Notes: generated from the letters alone by a model not told the origin. DNA of 64,000 bases from JAGPUQ01 sp050250395 (GCA_050250395.1 JBFWOQ010000009.1:1-64000); one strand, 5' to 3'; shown: positions 26,691-35,915, counted from the first letter of the stretch. Made by a program: numbers and translations.

Positions 26691-27854
26691 TCAATAAGAT
26701 CGCGGCAGACCGAGCACATGCTCGGCAATGTAGTTCAGGATCATCTCGTTATTGACGGGCGCGGTCTTGGTGAGACGCACCAACGGGTACAGATCGAATA
26801 TGCCGTATTCCTGCGTGAAGCCGTTGCCGCCGAAACACTGCAAGGACGCATCCACCGCATTGACGCCCGCCTGGGAGGCCGCGAGCTTGGCCATGTTGGC
26901 CTCGGCGCCGCAGGGCAGGCCTTGATCGAACAGCCAGGCGGCCTTGCGCGCCATCAGCGAGGCCAGCTCGATTTCGGTCCTGGCCTTGGCAAGCGGATGC
27001 TGCAACGCCTGATAGGCGCCGATGGGGCCGTTGAACACCGTGCGTTCGCAGGCGTAGGCGACAGCTTTTTCGAGTGCATAACGGCCCACGCCGGAACAGA
27101 TGGCGCCCCCCAGGATGCGCTCGGGATTGAGGGATTCGAACAGGATATTGAAGCCCTTACCGACTTCGCCCAGGACGTCCTCGGGGCCGAGATCGACGTC
27201 GTCGAAGAACACCTGGTACTGCACTTCCGGCAGCGGCACGCTCACCGGGATCGGGTGCATTTCAATGCCCCTGGCCTTGAGGTCCACCAGAAACAGCGTG
27301 AAACCGTCGGTCTTGCGTTTGACTTCGGTGTGGGCGGTGGTGCGCGCCACCACCAGCGCAAAATCGGACTCGCCGGCGTCGGTGATATAGGTCTTGCGAC
27401 CGGAGAGACTGAATCGCCCATCGGCCTTGGGTTTGGCCAGGGTCGAAATACGGATGGTGTTGGTGCCGGCGTCCGGTTCGGTGATGGCGAAACAGAAACG
27501 GAGCTCGCCCTTGCAGGCGGCGGGCAGAAACCGTTGCTTTTGCGCCTCGGTGCCATGCTCGGCGAGTGGCCCCATGGACATGGTGGCGCCGATCACCAGG
27601 CTCAGGAGCGGAATGCCCTGGTTGGCCAGGCCTTCCTGAAACAGCAGCATCTCGGTCATGCCGAGTCCGGAGCCACCGTATTCTTCCGGCACCATGGTGC
27701 CGAGAAAGCCGTCGGCGGCAATCTGCCGGTACATGGCTTCGGGAAAGCGGTGGGCGCGCGCGTGTTCCATCCAGTAGGCGCGATCATAGGTTCTGGCGAG
27801 CTCCGCGCCATAGCCGTAAATCATTTTCTGCTCTTCGGAAATATCGAAATTCAT
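26691..27854 (-). CDS. Acyl-CoA dehydrogenase, array copy 1 (first transcribed)
   Basis: 387 residues and the promoter-proximal member of the four-gene array. It begins MNFDISEEQKMIYGYGAEL after a GGAGGA ribosome site. Motifs: CFAITEPDAGTNT (121–133), SGRKTYITDAGESD (151–164), VQYQVFFDDVDLGPEDVLGEVGKGF (211–235) and Glu245 in SLNPERILGG. It is a flavoprotein expected to work as a homotetramer or paired heterotetramer; four parallel genes raise the possibility of mixed oligomers. No thiolase, hydratase or ETF genes are adjacent to define a pathway. Confidence 0.85.
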   Translation of the reverse strand: MNFDISEEQKMIYGYGAELARTYDRAYWMEHARAHRFPEAMYRQIAADGFLGTMVPEEYGGSGLGMTEMLLFQEGLANQGIPLLSLVIGATMSMGPLAEHGTEAQKQRFLPAACKGELRFCFAITEPDAGTNTIRISTLAKPKADGRFSLSGRKTYITDAGESDFALVVARTTAHTEVKRKTDGFTLFLVDLKARGIEMHPIPVSVPLPEVQYQVFFDDVDLGPEDVLGEVGKGFNILFESLNPERILGGAICSGVGRYALEKAVAYACERTVFNGPIGAYQALQHPLAKARTEIELASLMARKAAWLFDQGLPCGAEANMAKLAASQAGVNAVDASLQCFGGNGFTQEYGIFDLYPLVRLTKTAPVNNEMILNYIAEHVLGLPRSY

Positions 27855-28038
27855 GACGGATTCCTCCGGAAAGCCATTGCTTGGGAACCCGTCCGGGGCA
27901 GAAAGTCGGGCGGGGTGCCAACCTTAGAAGCCGGCGCGCGGGCGGACAATGGCGATGCCTGACTCCAAAGTCACGCTTGCGCAGAAGTCACGCCCACGCA
28001 CGCGACGCTTGCCGCGAGCACGCGCGCCATCGCTGCGC

Positions 28039-28824
28039 TCAGCCCACGAGACCCTTCAACACCACACCCGCGCCATAGGCCAGCACCGCCGCGACCCCGC
28101 CGATGCCGAGGGTTTCGCCCCCGGACAACAGCCAGGATTGATTGACGAAGCGGCCCTTGAGCGCACCCACCCAGAAAAAAGCGACGCTTGTCAGCACCGA
28201 ACTCCAGAGAAAGGGATTCGGGATCGCCTCCATCCCGCACCACTGACGCTGTCCGCACCAGTTGAGGAGATAGGGCAGCAGCGGAACCAGCCCGACCAGC
28301 ACGAACGCCCAGAAGGTCGCCAGACCGGCGCGGGTCGCGTCGTGCCCGCCCAGGGTCATGCCGTGTTCTTCCTGGAGCATCACGTCGACCCAGCGTTCCT
28401 TGTCGCTGGTGAGCACGCCCACCACCCCATCCAGCAACGGGCCTTCGAAGCCCTTGCGCGCATAGATCTGCCGGACTTCTTCGCGCTCGCCCTCGGGCCA
28501 CTTGTTGATCTCGTCCAGCTCGCGCCGTCGGGCCTGATCGCGATACTGGTTTTCGGCGCGCGTACCCAAAAAATTGCTGACCGCCATGCTGAACCCGTCC
28601 GCCAGCAGATTAGCAAAGCCCATGATGATGATGATTCCCGGCGCCAGACCCGCACCCGCAACGCCCGCCACCACGGCAAAAGTGGTCACCGCGCCGTCGA
28701 TGGCGCCGTAGACAAAATCCTTCAGATAAACGGACTCGGGTCCGTTTTCGAGACGGGCCGCAATCTTCTCGGGGGCATGCTGGTGCTGGTATGCCTCGCG
28801 ACTTTCCGGACGTGTACTGGCCAT
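28039..28824 (-). CDS. VIT1/CCC1-family iron/manganese transporter
   Basis: 261 residues. The first transmembrane block holds the signature DFVYGAIDGAVTTFAVVAGVAGAGL (starting near 36), then GFANLLADGFSMAVSNFLGTRAE with the metal-site residues. A cytoplasmic, Glu-rich helical stretch (RRRELDEINKWPEGEREEVRQIYARKGFEG, about 98–130) matches the metal-binding domain of plant VIT1. Two or three more spans follow. It moves Fe2+ or Mn2+ across the inner membrane. It stands alone between the acyl-CoA dehydrogenase array and the ccm operon. Confidence 0.87.
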   Translation of the reverse strand: MASTRPESREAYQHQHAPEKIAARLENGPESVYLKDFVYGAIDGAVTTFAVVAGVAGAGLAPGIIIIMGFANLLADGFSMAVSNFLGTRAENQYRDQARRRELDEINKWPEGEREEVRQIYARKGFEGPLLDGVVGVLTSDKERWVDVMLQEEHGMTLGGHDATRAGLATFWAFVLVGLVPLLPYLLNWCGQRQWCGMEAIPNPFLWSSVLTSVAFFWVGALKGRFVNQSWLLSGGETLGIGGVAAVLAYGAGVVLKGLVG

Positions 28825-28915
28825 GGGCAGCTCGTGAGTGGACGGCGGGGGCGCCGGATTTTACCGGATTGCGGCACCGGTCAGGGCGCCGGATTTCCTG
28901 GCGAGCGTCGGGGAC

Positions 28916-30154
28916 TCAGGGCTGCGGGGATGGGACCGAATCCGGCGCTGGCGTCGCGGCCGCGTCGACCACCCGGTCGATCGCGAGCTCGGCGGCGATC
29001 ACTGCGGAACTGCGCGCGAAGGGTCCCGCGCGCCCTTCGATATCGCCCGGACTGGGCGTTGGCGTGCCACCCAGGGCCACCCGCGCCACCACCTCGATCT
29101 GGCCGATGGACGACAGCGGACGCGCCGGCATCAGCGCCGTGCCGTCGTCGAACTCCAGCGTGACCGGCAGCTCCCCAAACCGCAACCGCCGCGCCGCCAC
29201 CGGCATGGGCGGCCCCTGCCACTCGCGCACAAACACGAATACCGGGGTTTCCGGCGCAATGCCGGCGGCGTCGACACCTGGACCCAGCGTCACCGCAACC
29301 CGCACCAATGGAGGCGGCGGCGCTTCGCCCAGCCGGGCGCGCGCGGCGGCGATGGCGCCACGCACGGCATCCGCTTCGGCGCTGGCGGGCGCCGCGGCGA
29401 TGAGGGCGTTCCAGGCAGCGATAGCGCCCTGGTAATCGCCGGCCTGAAACGCGCCGATGCCGCGCAGTCCCAGGGCCATGGCATTGCCGGGATCCTGTAC
29501 CAACACCTGCTCGGCTTCGGTACGCACGCTATCGGTAATTTTGTTACCCGCCGCTAAAAACAGCGCCTGCGCGTATTCGGCCCGTACCTGAGTGGCATCG
29601 GGTTCGCGCTTCAATAGTTCCCGGTATGCCGTGAGCGCGTCATCCAGATGACCGGCTTCCAACTCCAGCCGGGCCAGAAAAAGTCGGTAGTAGGTGTTGT
29701 CCGGACGCTGTACCAGCCGTACCCTGAGGTGTGTCGCCAGCTCCGACGACGACGTGCCACTGTCCTGTGCCAGCAGCGCGCGCAGCGCCAGATCCGGCGC
29801 CGCTCCGAGCCGCGCATAGCCCGCCACCGCGAGACCGATCACCACCGCACCGGACAGCGCCAGCAGCCAGGCGCCACCACTGCGCGGCGGGGCCGCGTTG
29901 GCATTGCCATCGCCTTCCGCATCGGCGACCAGCAACAGTTCCGCTTCCGCCAATAGTTCCCGGTGACGCGCGGCGTCGATCTCGCCCCGTTCTTGCTGTT
30001 CGTCGAGCTCCTGTCGCCGCGCACGAAAGGCCGCGACGTTGTTCGCGGTCTCCGGCTTCGTCCCAGGCGGTCGCGGGGCGCGTCGCCACAAGGGCAAGGC
30101 GACGAACAGCAGCGCCACGACGAGCAGGCCACCGAACCCCAGCCAGCTCGTCAA
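28916..30154 (-). CDS. ccmI: Cytochrome c maturation protein CcmI (TPR apocytochrome chaperone)
   Basis: 412 residues. A first membrane helix (residues 5–22), a cytoplasmic coiled segment (RRQELDEQQERGEIDAARHRELLAEAE), a second helix (~95–113) and then periplasmic TPR repeats (YYRLFLARLELEAGHLDDALTAYRELLKREPD near 155–188) and a beta-rich C-terminal domain (VRVAVTLGPG…). CcmI holds unfolded apocytochromes for haem ligation by CcmFH. It is the last gene of the ccm operon; its ATG overlaps the ccmH stop by 4 bp. Confidence 0.9.
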   Translation of the reverse strand: MTSWLGFGGLLVVALLFVALPLWRRAPRPPGTKPETANNVAAFRARRQELDEQQERGEIDAARHRELLAEAELLLVADAEGDGNANAAPPRSGGAWLLALSGAVVIGLAVAGYARLGAAPDLALRALLAQDSGTSSSELATHLRVRLVQRPDNTYYRLFLARLELEAGHLDDALTAYRELLKREPDATQVRAEYAQALFLAAGNKITDSVRTEAEQVLVQDPGNAMALGLRGIGAFQAGDYQGAIAAWNALIAAAPASAEADAVRGAIAAARARLGEAPPPPLVRVAVTLGPGVDAAGIAPETPVFVFVREWQGPPMPVAARRLRFGELPVTLEFDDGTALMPARPLSSIGQIEVVARVALGGTPTPSPGDIEGRAGPFARSSAVIAAELAIDRVVDAAATPAPDSVPSPQP

Positions 30155-30648
30155 GGGTCATCCACGCGGTTGTCGCCGGTTTCGTTCAGCAATCGCGTCA
30201 GGGTCTCCCGCGCCGCATCGTCGATTTCCACCGCAGGATGCGCGCGCCGCTGCCGTACCTCCAGGGCCAGGATGAGTCCTGCCACGACGAGCAATACGCC
30301 CGGCCCCAGCCAGAGCAGGTAGGTAGCGGATTGCCAGCGCGGACGGTAGCGCACGAAATCGCCATAACGCTCCACCAGAAAATCGATGATCTCCGTGTCG
30401 CTCCTGCCGTCGCGCATCAGCCGCAGCACCTCCTTGCGCAGATCCGCGGCAACCGGGGCATCGGACGCGGCGAGATTCTGATTCTGGCACTGCGGGCAGC
30501 GCAGCTCCTCGATCAACACCCGGTAACGCTCCTGCTCTTCCGCACCGGCGAAGTCGGCGAAGTCTTGGCCCGCGATCGCCGCTGCGCCAAGCGACCACCA
30601 CAGCCCCAGCACCACCAGGAAAACCCGCCCCGTCGCGCTCAGGGGCAT
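30151..30648 (-). CDS. ccmH: Cytochrome c maturation protein CcmH
   Basis: 165 residues from the ATG at 30648, which has GGGAG 7 bp upstream; a TTG start 15 nt earlier is possible. A signal anchor (residues 7–27) leads to the redox motif LRCPQCQN with Cys51 and Cys54, which reduces the apocytochrome haem-binding cysteines. DFLVERYGDFVRYRP follows near 97, then a C-terminal membrane span. This is the short CcmH form, with the TPR part encoded separately as CcmI. Confidence 0.92.
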   Translation of the reverse strand: MPLSATGRVFLVVLGLWWSLGAAAIAGQDFADFAGAEEQERYRVLIEELRCPQCQNQNLAASDAPVAADLRKEVLRLMRDGRSDTEIIDFLVERYGDFVRYRPRWQSATYLLWLGPGVLLVVAGLILALEVRQRRAHPAVEIDDAARETLTRLLNETGDNRVDDP

Positions 30649-30691
30649 CCGCGGCTCCCGCAAGCCCCGATCACTCTGGACACCAGCACCT

Positions 30692-31219
30692 TCATGGGGT
30701 TTGCCACTGGCGATACACGGGCTCCATGCGCTCGCGCCACACCTGTTCGTTCAATACCCCGACGTGGCGATAGCGGATGACGCCCGCCCCATCCACCACA
30801 TAGGTTTCCGGCGCGCCATAGACGCCCAGGTCCAGACTCAACCGGCCATCAGGATCGGCAATCACTTCCTGGTAGGGATCGCCCATGTCCTCCAGCCAGC
30901 GGCGGGCGGCCACCGGGTCGTCCTTGTAGTCCAGGCCGACGATGGACACCCCCATACCCGCCAGCCGGATCAGGAACGGATGTTCGTCGCGACAGGCGAC
31001 GCACCAGGTTCCCCAGACATTGAGCAGGCGGGGACCGCCGCGAAACAGCGTCGCATCCAGCGGTTTGCCGTCGCGCAACGACGGCAGCGCGAAGGCCGGC
31101 ACCGGCCGATCCACCAGCGCGGACGGCAATTCCCGGGGATCGCGGCCGAGTCCGAGATACAGCAGCGCCGCCAGCGCCACAAAGATGAACAGGGGTACAA
31201 ACAGCTTGATGCGCGCCAT
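30692..31219 (-). CDS. ccmG: Thiol:disulfide interchange protein CcmG (DsbE)
   Basis: 175 residues. An N-terminal membrane anchor (5–24) precedes a thioredoxin fold with WGTWCVACRDEHP; Cys73 and Cys76 are the redox pair. GLDYKDDPVAARRWL and YGAPETYVVDGAGVIRYRHVG are the CcmG-specific blocks, the latter with the cis-Pro loop. It keeps the apocytochrome cysteines reduced in the periplasm. It starts 3 bp after ccmF ends. Confidence 0.94.
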   Translation of the reverse strand: MARIKLFVPLFIFVALAALLYLGLGRDPRELPSALVDRPVPAFALPSLRDGKPLDATLFRGGPRLLNVWGTWCVACRDEHPFLIRLAGMGVSIVGLDYKDDPVAARRWLEDMGDPYQEVIADPDGRLSLDLGVYGAPETYVVDGAGVIRYRHVGVLNEQVWRERMEPVYRQWQTP

Positions 31220-31222
31220 GGC

Positions 31223-33190
31223 TCAACGTCCGACCGCGTTCGCGGGCACCTTCGCCGGGACCGATACCGGTCGCCGATAGCGCCGGTCGCCGACCGCTAT
31301 CACCGCGCCGAGCGCGATCAGCACGCCCCCGAGCCAGAGCCAGCGCACCAGCGGCTTCACATGCAGCCGCACCGCCCAGGCGCCGTCATCGAGGGATTCG
31401 CCCAGCACCACATAGAGATCGCGGTCGAGGCGGGCGTCGATGCCCGCCTCGGTCATCACCTGCCCACCCTGATAGCGACGCTTTTCGGGTTCCAGATGCG
31501 CCACCAGGCGGCCGTCGCGGTGGACATCGAAAGCACCGATCTGCGCGCGATAGTTGGGGCCGGCCTGTTCGGTAACGCCGGCGAAATGGAATTCATAATC
31601 CGCGACGACAAGCGCATCGCCCGGCTGCATCCGCGCTTCGTGGTTAGCGCTGTAGCTGGCGGTGACGCCGGCCCCGGCAATGGCCACGGCGACGCCGAGA
31701 TGGGCGCAGACCATGCCCCAGTAGCCGCCGCGCAACCGCCGCAAGCCCTGCCAGCGACCCGGAGCAAACGCACTTTTGCGCCACAGATCGCGCACGGTCA
31801 GGGCGGCCACCCAGGCCGCGGTGCCAAGCGCCATCGCCGCGCCCCACTGCCAGGAACCCCAGAGCCAGGGCAGCAGCAAGGCCGCGGGCACCGCCACCAG
31901 CGCGCCCCTACCCGCCGCGCGCGCCAGCGGGGCGGGGGCGCTGTCCTTCCACTGCACCAGAGCGCCGATGCCCATCAACAATGCCAGCACCAGCGTGAGG
32001 GGTACGAAAAAACTGTTGAAATACGGCGGTCCCACCGAAATCTTGCCCCAACCCATCACATCGGCGACCAGCGGGTACAGGGTGCCCAACAGAATCACCG
32101 CCGTAATGACCGCCAGCAGACCGTTGTTGGCCAGCAGGAATGCCTCCCGAGAACGCCAGCCAAAGCTCGCCGGCACCCGTAGCGCGGGCGCCCGCAGGCC
32201 GTAGAGCAGCAGCGACCCGCCGATCACCACGCCCAGAAACGCCAGCACGAACACGCCGCGGGTGGGATCGCTGGCAAAGGCGTGGACCGAGGTCAGCACC
32301 CCGGAGCGCACCAGAAAGGTACCCAGCAGGCTGAGCCCGAACGCGAAGATCGCCAGCAGCAGGGTCCAGCCCCGAAACAGTCCGCGCTTTTCCGTCACCG
32401 CGAGCGAGTGCACCAGCGCCGTGGCGATCAACCAGGGCATGAAAGACGCGTTTTCCACGGGATCCCAGAACCACCAGCCGCCCCAGCCCAGCTCGTAGTA
32501 GGCCCACCAGCTACCCAGCGTGATGCCCAGGGTCAGAAACGCCCAGGCAGTGTTGGTCCAGGGCCGGGTCCAGCGCGTCCAGGCCACGTCCATGCGCCCC
32601 CCCAGCAGCGCCGCGATGGCGAAGGCGAAGGGCACCGACAGCCCCACATAACCCATGTACAGCAGCGGCGGATGCACGATGAGTCCGAAATCCTGCAACA
32701 GCGGGTTGAGGTCGCGACCCTCGGCGGGCGCGATCGGCAACACGCGCTCGAAGGGATTGGAGGTGAGCAACAGGAACAGGTGAAAACCCACCGCGATCAG
32801 GCCCATCACCGCGAGCACCCGCGCCGCCAGCACGGGCGGCAGCTCCCGGCTGAAGGCCGCCACCGCGGCGGTCCAGCCCGCCAGCGCCAGCACCCACAGC
32901 AGCAGGGAGCCCTCGTGGGCGCCCCACAAGGCGCTGAATTTGTAGTGGAAGGGCAACAGGCTGTTCCCGTTCTGGGCCACATAGCGCACGCTGAAGTCGT
33001 CGCTCAGAAATGCCGTCGCCAGACAGTCGAAACTGATGGTCACGAACACCAGCTGGCCGACCGCGAGCGGTCGCGCGCAGGCCATCCACAGGGGGCGGCA
33101 CAGTGCCGCGCCCAGCATCGGCACCACCGCCAGTACCAGGCTCAGGCAGCACGCGAGGATCAACGCGAAATGCCCGTACTCCGGGATCAC
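31223..33190 (-). CDS. ccmF: Haem lyase subunit CcmF
   Basis: 655 residues with about 15 membrane spans. The tryptophan-rich WWD motif is WGGWWFWDPVENASFMPW near residue 233, and conserved histidines occur in the flanking loops (ALWGAHEGSLLLWV near 88; LIVHPPLLYMGYVG near 170). It receives haem from CcmE and joins it to the CXXCH motif of apocytochromes. The start overlaps the ccmE stop by 4 bp. Confidence 0.96.
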   Translation of the reverse strand: MIPEYGHFALILACCLSLVLAVVPMLGAALCRPLWMACARPLAVGQLVFVTISFDCLATAFLSDDFSVRYVAQNGNSLLPFHYKFSALWGAHEGSLLLWVLALAGWTAAVAAFSRELPPVLAARVLAVMGLIAVGFHLFLLLTSNPFERVLPIAPAEGRDLNPLLQDFGLIVHPPLLYMGYVGLSVPFAFAIAALLGGRMDVAWTRWTRPWTNTAWAFLTLGITLGSWWAYYELGWGGWWFWDPVENASFMPWLIATALVHSLAVTEKRGLFRGWTLLLAIFAFGLSLLGTFLVRSGVLTSVHAFASDPTRGVFVLAFLGVVIGGSLLLYGLRAPALRVPASFGWRSREAFLLANNGLLAVITAVILLGTLYPLVADVMGWGKISVGPPYFNSFFVPLTLVLALLMGIGALVQWKDSAPAPLARAAGRGALVAVPAALLLPWLWGSWQWGAAMALGTAAWVAALTVRDLWRKSAFAPGRWQGLRRLRGGYWGMVCAHLGVAVAIAGAGVTASYSANHEARMQPGDALVVADYEFHFAGVTEQAGPNYRAQIGAFDVHRDGRLVAHLEPEKRRYQGGQVMTEAGIDARLDRDLYVVLGESLDDGAWAVRLHVKPLVRWLWLGGVLIALGAVIAVGDRRYRRPVSVPAKVPANAVGR

Positions 33191-33672
33191 GGCGCGGAAC
33201 TCCTCGCTGCACCGGCCGGGGCGTTGGCGTCGCGCGCGGCGCGGGCGGCATGGCCGGCTTTCATGGCGTCGGCCACTTCGGGCGGGGTGTAGTTCTCATC
33301 GTGCTTGGCCAGCACCTGGTCCGCTTCCAGCACCCGTCCGGAACGCAGGTAACCGGCGGCGACCGCCGCTTCGCCTTCGCCAAAGAGGTCGGGCAGAATC
33401 CCGGTGTAGCGCACCGGCAACTCGGCATTGCCGTCGGTGAGGCGAAAATTCACGCCGAGATCGCCCGGCGTCCGCGTCAGGCTGCCGCGCACCACCATAC
33501 CGCCGACCCGGATGCGCACATCGCCCGGGACGGAGTCGGCCGCCACCTGACTCGGCGTGTAAAAAAAGTTCATGTTCTGGCGCAATGCATAAGTCGCCAG
33601 CGCCACACCGATCGAACTCACCGCCAAAATGAAGACGACCACCAGCAGGCGGCGTTTGCGCAGCGGATGCAT
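33187..33672 (-). CDS. ccmE: Haem chaperone CcmE
   Basis: 161 residues. A basic N-terminus and a single membrane anchor (9–28) lead to a periplasmic OB-fold. His124 in KHDENYTPPE is the covalent haem ligand, with Tyr128 completing the H-x-x-x-Y motif. The C-terminal tail is flexible and Ala-rich. Its ATG overlaps the ccmD stop by one base (TGATG). Confidence 0.95.
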   Translation of the reverse strand: MHPLRKRRLLVVVFILAVSSIGVALATYALRQNMNFFYTPSQVAADSVPGDVRIRVGGMVVRGSLTRTPGDLGVNFRLTDGNAELPVRYTGILPDLFGEGEAAVAAGYLRSGRVLEADQVLAKHDENYTPPEVADAMKAGHAARAARDANAPAGAARSSAP

Positions 33673-33854
33673 CAGCGATTTTGCTCCCGTGCGACGGCCT
33701 GACGCACCGCTTTGATAATGGCGGCACGCCGGCGCAGCGGCTGCACGACCAGCCCGACCAGCACCGCCAGGGCAACGCCGTAGGCGCTCCAGACATAGGG
33801 CCCATGACCGCCCATGGCGAGTAATTCGGCAACGCTATGAAACTGTGGACTCAA
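33672..33854 (-). CDS. ccmD: Haem exporter protein CcmD
   Basis: 60 residues if started at TTG 33854, which overlaps the ccmC stop (TTGA). Sequence features are LLAMGGHGPYVWSAYGVALAVLVGLVV followed by a basic tail (QPLRRRAAIIKAVRQA), the standard CcmD layout of one span and a positively charged C-terminus. An internal ATG in AMGG would give ~46 residues. CcmD releases holo-CcmE from the CcmABC complex. It is small enough to be missed by automatic gene calling. Confidence 0.85.
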   Translation of the reverse strand: MSPQFHSVAELLAMGGHGPYVWSAYGVALAVLVGLVVQPLRRRAAIIKAVRQAVAREQNR

Positions 33855-34603
33855 CCTTGGTCTCTCCCCGCGAGCTCGCGAACCCAGCCGCTGCGACGCT
33901 CCCGTGCCAGAATCTCCGCACGGGTGTTGAGAATCAGCACCAGCGCGTAAAACACATAGAGCCCCAGAATCATCACGAGCAGCGGCTTGAACATGTCCGG
34001 ATGCATGCTGGGGGCCGACGTGAGCCGGATGGTCGCGGGCTGATGCAGGCTGTACCACCAATCCACGGACTTGTAGATGATGGGAATGTTCACCGTGCCC
34101 ACCAGCGCCAGCACCGCGCACGCGCGGCCGGCAGCTTCCCGACTGGAAAACGCCTGACGCAACGCCACCATGCCCAGATAGAGAAACAGCAGCACCAGCA
34201 TGGAGGTGATGCGGGCATCCCACACCCAATAGGTGCCCCAGGTGGGCTTGCCCCAGACCGCGCCGCTGAACAGCGCGACGAAGGTGAGCGCCGCGCCCAG
34301 CGGGGCCGCCGCCGTCATTACCATGTCGGCCAGCTTCATCCGCCAGATCAGATGCACGGCGCCGGCCGCTGCCATCACGTAATAGCCCGCGAGCGCCAGA
34401 AACGACACCGGCACATGGATGTAGATGATCCGGAAACTGTTGCCCTGGCGCGCATCCGCTGGCGCGTACGCCAGCCCCCACACCAGGCCCGCCCCCAGCA
34501 GCAGCGCCGCGGCTACCGCCAACCAGGGCACCCAGTAACCGCTCATCCGGTAAAACCCCGGTGGCGATCCCAACCGGTGGAACCACTGCCATCGCCTAGC
34601 CAT
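33851..34603 (-). CDS. ccmC: Haem exporter permease CcmC
   Basis: 250 residues and six membrane spans. It carries the tryptophan-rich motif WGTYWVWDARITS near residue 125, with conserved histidines in IYIHVPVSF near 60 and in SLHQPATIR near 190. It loads haem onto CcmE. The start overlaps ccmB by 8 bp. Confidence 0.95.
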   Translation of the reverse strand: MARRWQWFHRLGSPPGFYRMSGYWVPWLAVAAALLLGAGLVWGLAYAPADARQGNSFRIIYIHVPVSFLALAGYYVMAAAGAVHLIWRMKLADMVMTAAAPLGAALTFVALFSGAVWGKPTWGTYWVWDARITSMLVLLFLYLGMVALRQAFSSREAAGRACAVLALVGTVNIPIIYKSVDWWYSLHQPATIRLTSAPSMHPDMFKPLLVMILGLYVFYALVLILNTRAEILARERRSGWVRELAGRDQG

Positions 34604-35291
34604 CGATGCCCGCCCGCAATGCGGCGGCCGCCGCGAAAGGTGCTACCGCCAGGGCCACCGCGGCCATGGCGCCCAACAGGGCCAGCGGCCCGCCAATGCC
34701 ACCGCCAGCGACCGCGTGCGTCACCGCACTGGTGCCGAAAATCAACACCGGCACATAGAGCGGCAGCACCAGCAGGGACAGCAACACACTGCGCCCCCCC
34801 AGTGCCACCGTCAAGGCGCCGCCCACCGCCCCCAGCAGGCTGAACACCAGGGTGCCCAGTGCCAGTCCGGCCAGCAGCGGCAGGAAACCGGGCTCCGGCA
34901 AGGCAAGCATCAATCCGAGCAGCGGCGACAGCAGGGTAATGGGCAATCCGATCACCAGCCAGTGGGCCGTCACCTTGGCCAACACCAGCAACCACAGCGG
35001 CTGCGGCGACAACACCAGATACTCCAGTGCGCCATCGACAAAATCCTCGTGAAACAGCGCGTCCGCCGCCAGCAGCGTGCCGAGCAACGCCATGATCCAG
35101 ACCATTCCAGGCGCGAGCCGCGTCAACAACGACGGCTCCGGTCCCACCGCCAGGGGTACCAGCGCGGTCACCATGACAAAGAAAATCAGCGGGTTCACCG
35201 CCTGCCCGCGCTGGCGCCAGGCGAGTTGCAGGTCGCGGCGCAGCAGCGCACCGAATCCCGCGGCGAGGCCGGGCAGTGCCGGTGCTGCCAC
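34596..35291 (-). CDS. ccmB: Haem exporter permease CcmB
   Basis: 231 residues with six predicted spans. It opens with a soluble LRRDLQLAWRQRGQAVNPLIFF, then VMVTALVPLAVGPEP and WIMALLGTLLAADALFHEDFVDGALEYLVLSP, the typical CcmB sequence. It forms the ABC membrane component with CcmA and CcmC. It starts 3 bp after ccmA. Confidence 0.95.
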   Translation of the reverse strand: MAAPALPGLAAGFGALLRRDLQLAWRQRGQAVNPLIFFVMVTALVPLAVGPEPSLLTRLAPGMVWIMALLGTLLAADALFHEDFVDGALEYLVLSPQPLWLLVLAKVTAHWLVIGLPITLLSPLLGLMLALPEPGFLPLLAGLALGTLVFSLLGAVGGALTVALGGRSVLLSLLVLPLYVPVLIFGTSAVTHAVAGGGIGGPLALLGAMAAVALAVAPFAAAAALRAGIDG

Positions 35292-35294
35292 GGT

Positions 35295-35915
35295 CTAGTC
35301 CGCCAGTGCCAACTGCTGCACCCCGGACAGTGCCAGCGGTTGATGGCTGCTGAACACCACCGCACCGCCGGCCGCCCGGTGGTGGCGCAGCAATTCCTCG
35401 ACCTGGACGGTTCCATCCCGGTCGATGGCGGTCAGGGGTTCATCCAGAATCCACAGGGTGGCACCGGACAGCGGCAAGCGCGCCAGCGCGACGCGCCGCA
35501 ACAATCCGGCCGATAGTTGCGCACAGGGAATATCGGCCCACTCGGCGAGTCCGAGCCATGCAAGCGCCGCATCCACCCGCTCCCGGTGCAGGGGAAAGAG
35601 CCCAGCCAGCCAGCGCAGATTCTCGCGCGGCGACAGCGCCCGTTTCAGGCCCGGGGTGTGACCGATGAACGCCAGTTCCGCGAGATAGCGGCTGCGTTGC
35701 CGAGGCAGCGGCGCGCCGCGCCAGCTGAGACTGCCCGCCGCGGGCGTCAGCGCGGTGGAGAGAACCCGCAGCAATGTGGTCTTGCCGGCACCGTTGGCAC
35801 CGAGGATCTGGAGGATGTCGCCGCCGCGCACCGCGCCGCACAGACCCGCGAACAGCGGCACGTCATTGCGCTCGAAAGTCAGGTCCCGGAATTCGAGTAG
35901 CGGCGCCGGCGACAC
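35295..35915 (-). CDS. ccmA: Haem exporter ATPase CcmA
   Basis: 206 residues. Walker A is GANGAGKTT (39–47), the signature is QLSAGLLRRVALARL near 134–148 (a QLSAGQ variant with Leu), Walker B is LWILDEPLTAID near 158 and the H-loop is SSHQPL near 190. It powers release of haem-loaded CcmE. It is the first gene of the operon ccmABCDEFGHI, all on the minus strand with short gaps or overlaps, so the promoter should lie in 35916–36030; no clear consensus was found there. Confidence 0.95.
   Translation of the reverse strand: MSPAPLLEFRDLTFERNDVPLFAGLCGAVRGGDILQILGANGAGKTTLLRVLSTALTPAAGSLSWRGAPLPRQRSRYLAELAFIGHTPGLKRALSPRENLRWLAGLFPLHRERVDAALAWLGLAEWADIPCAQLSAGLLRRVALARLPLSGATLWILDEPLTAIDRDGTVQVEELLRHHRAAGGAVVFSSHQPLALSGVQQLALAD

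Noticed and set aside
25527..27962. Long open frame (~810 codons) on the plus strand opposite the acyl-CoA dehydrogenase genes
   Set aside because: It is an antisense shadow of GC-rich codons in the array; it has no ribosome site, no recognisable family and spans several intergenic gaps of the real genes.
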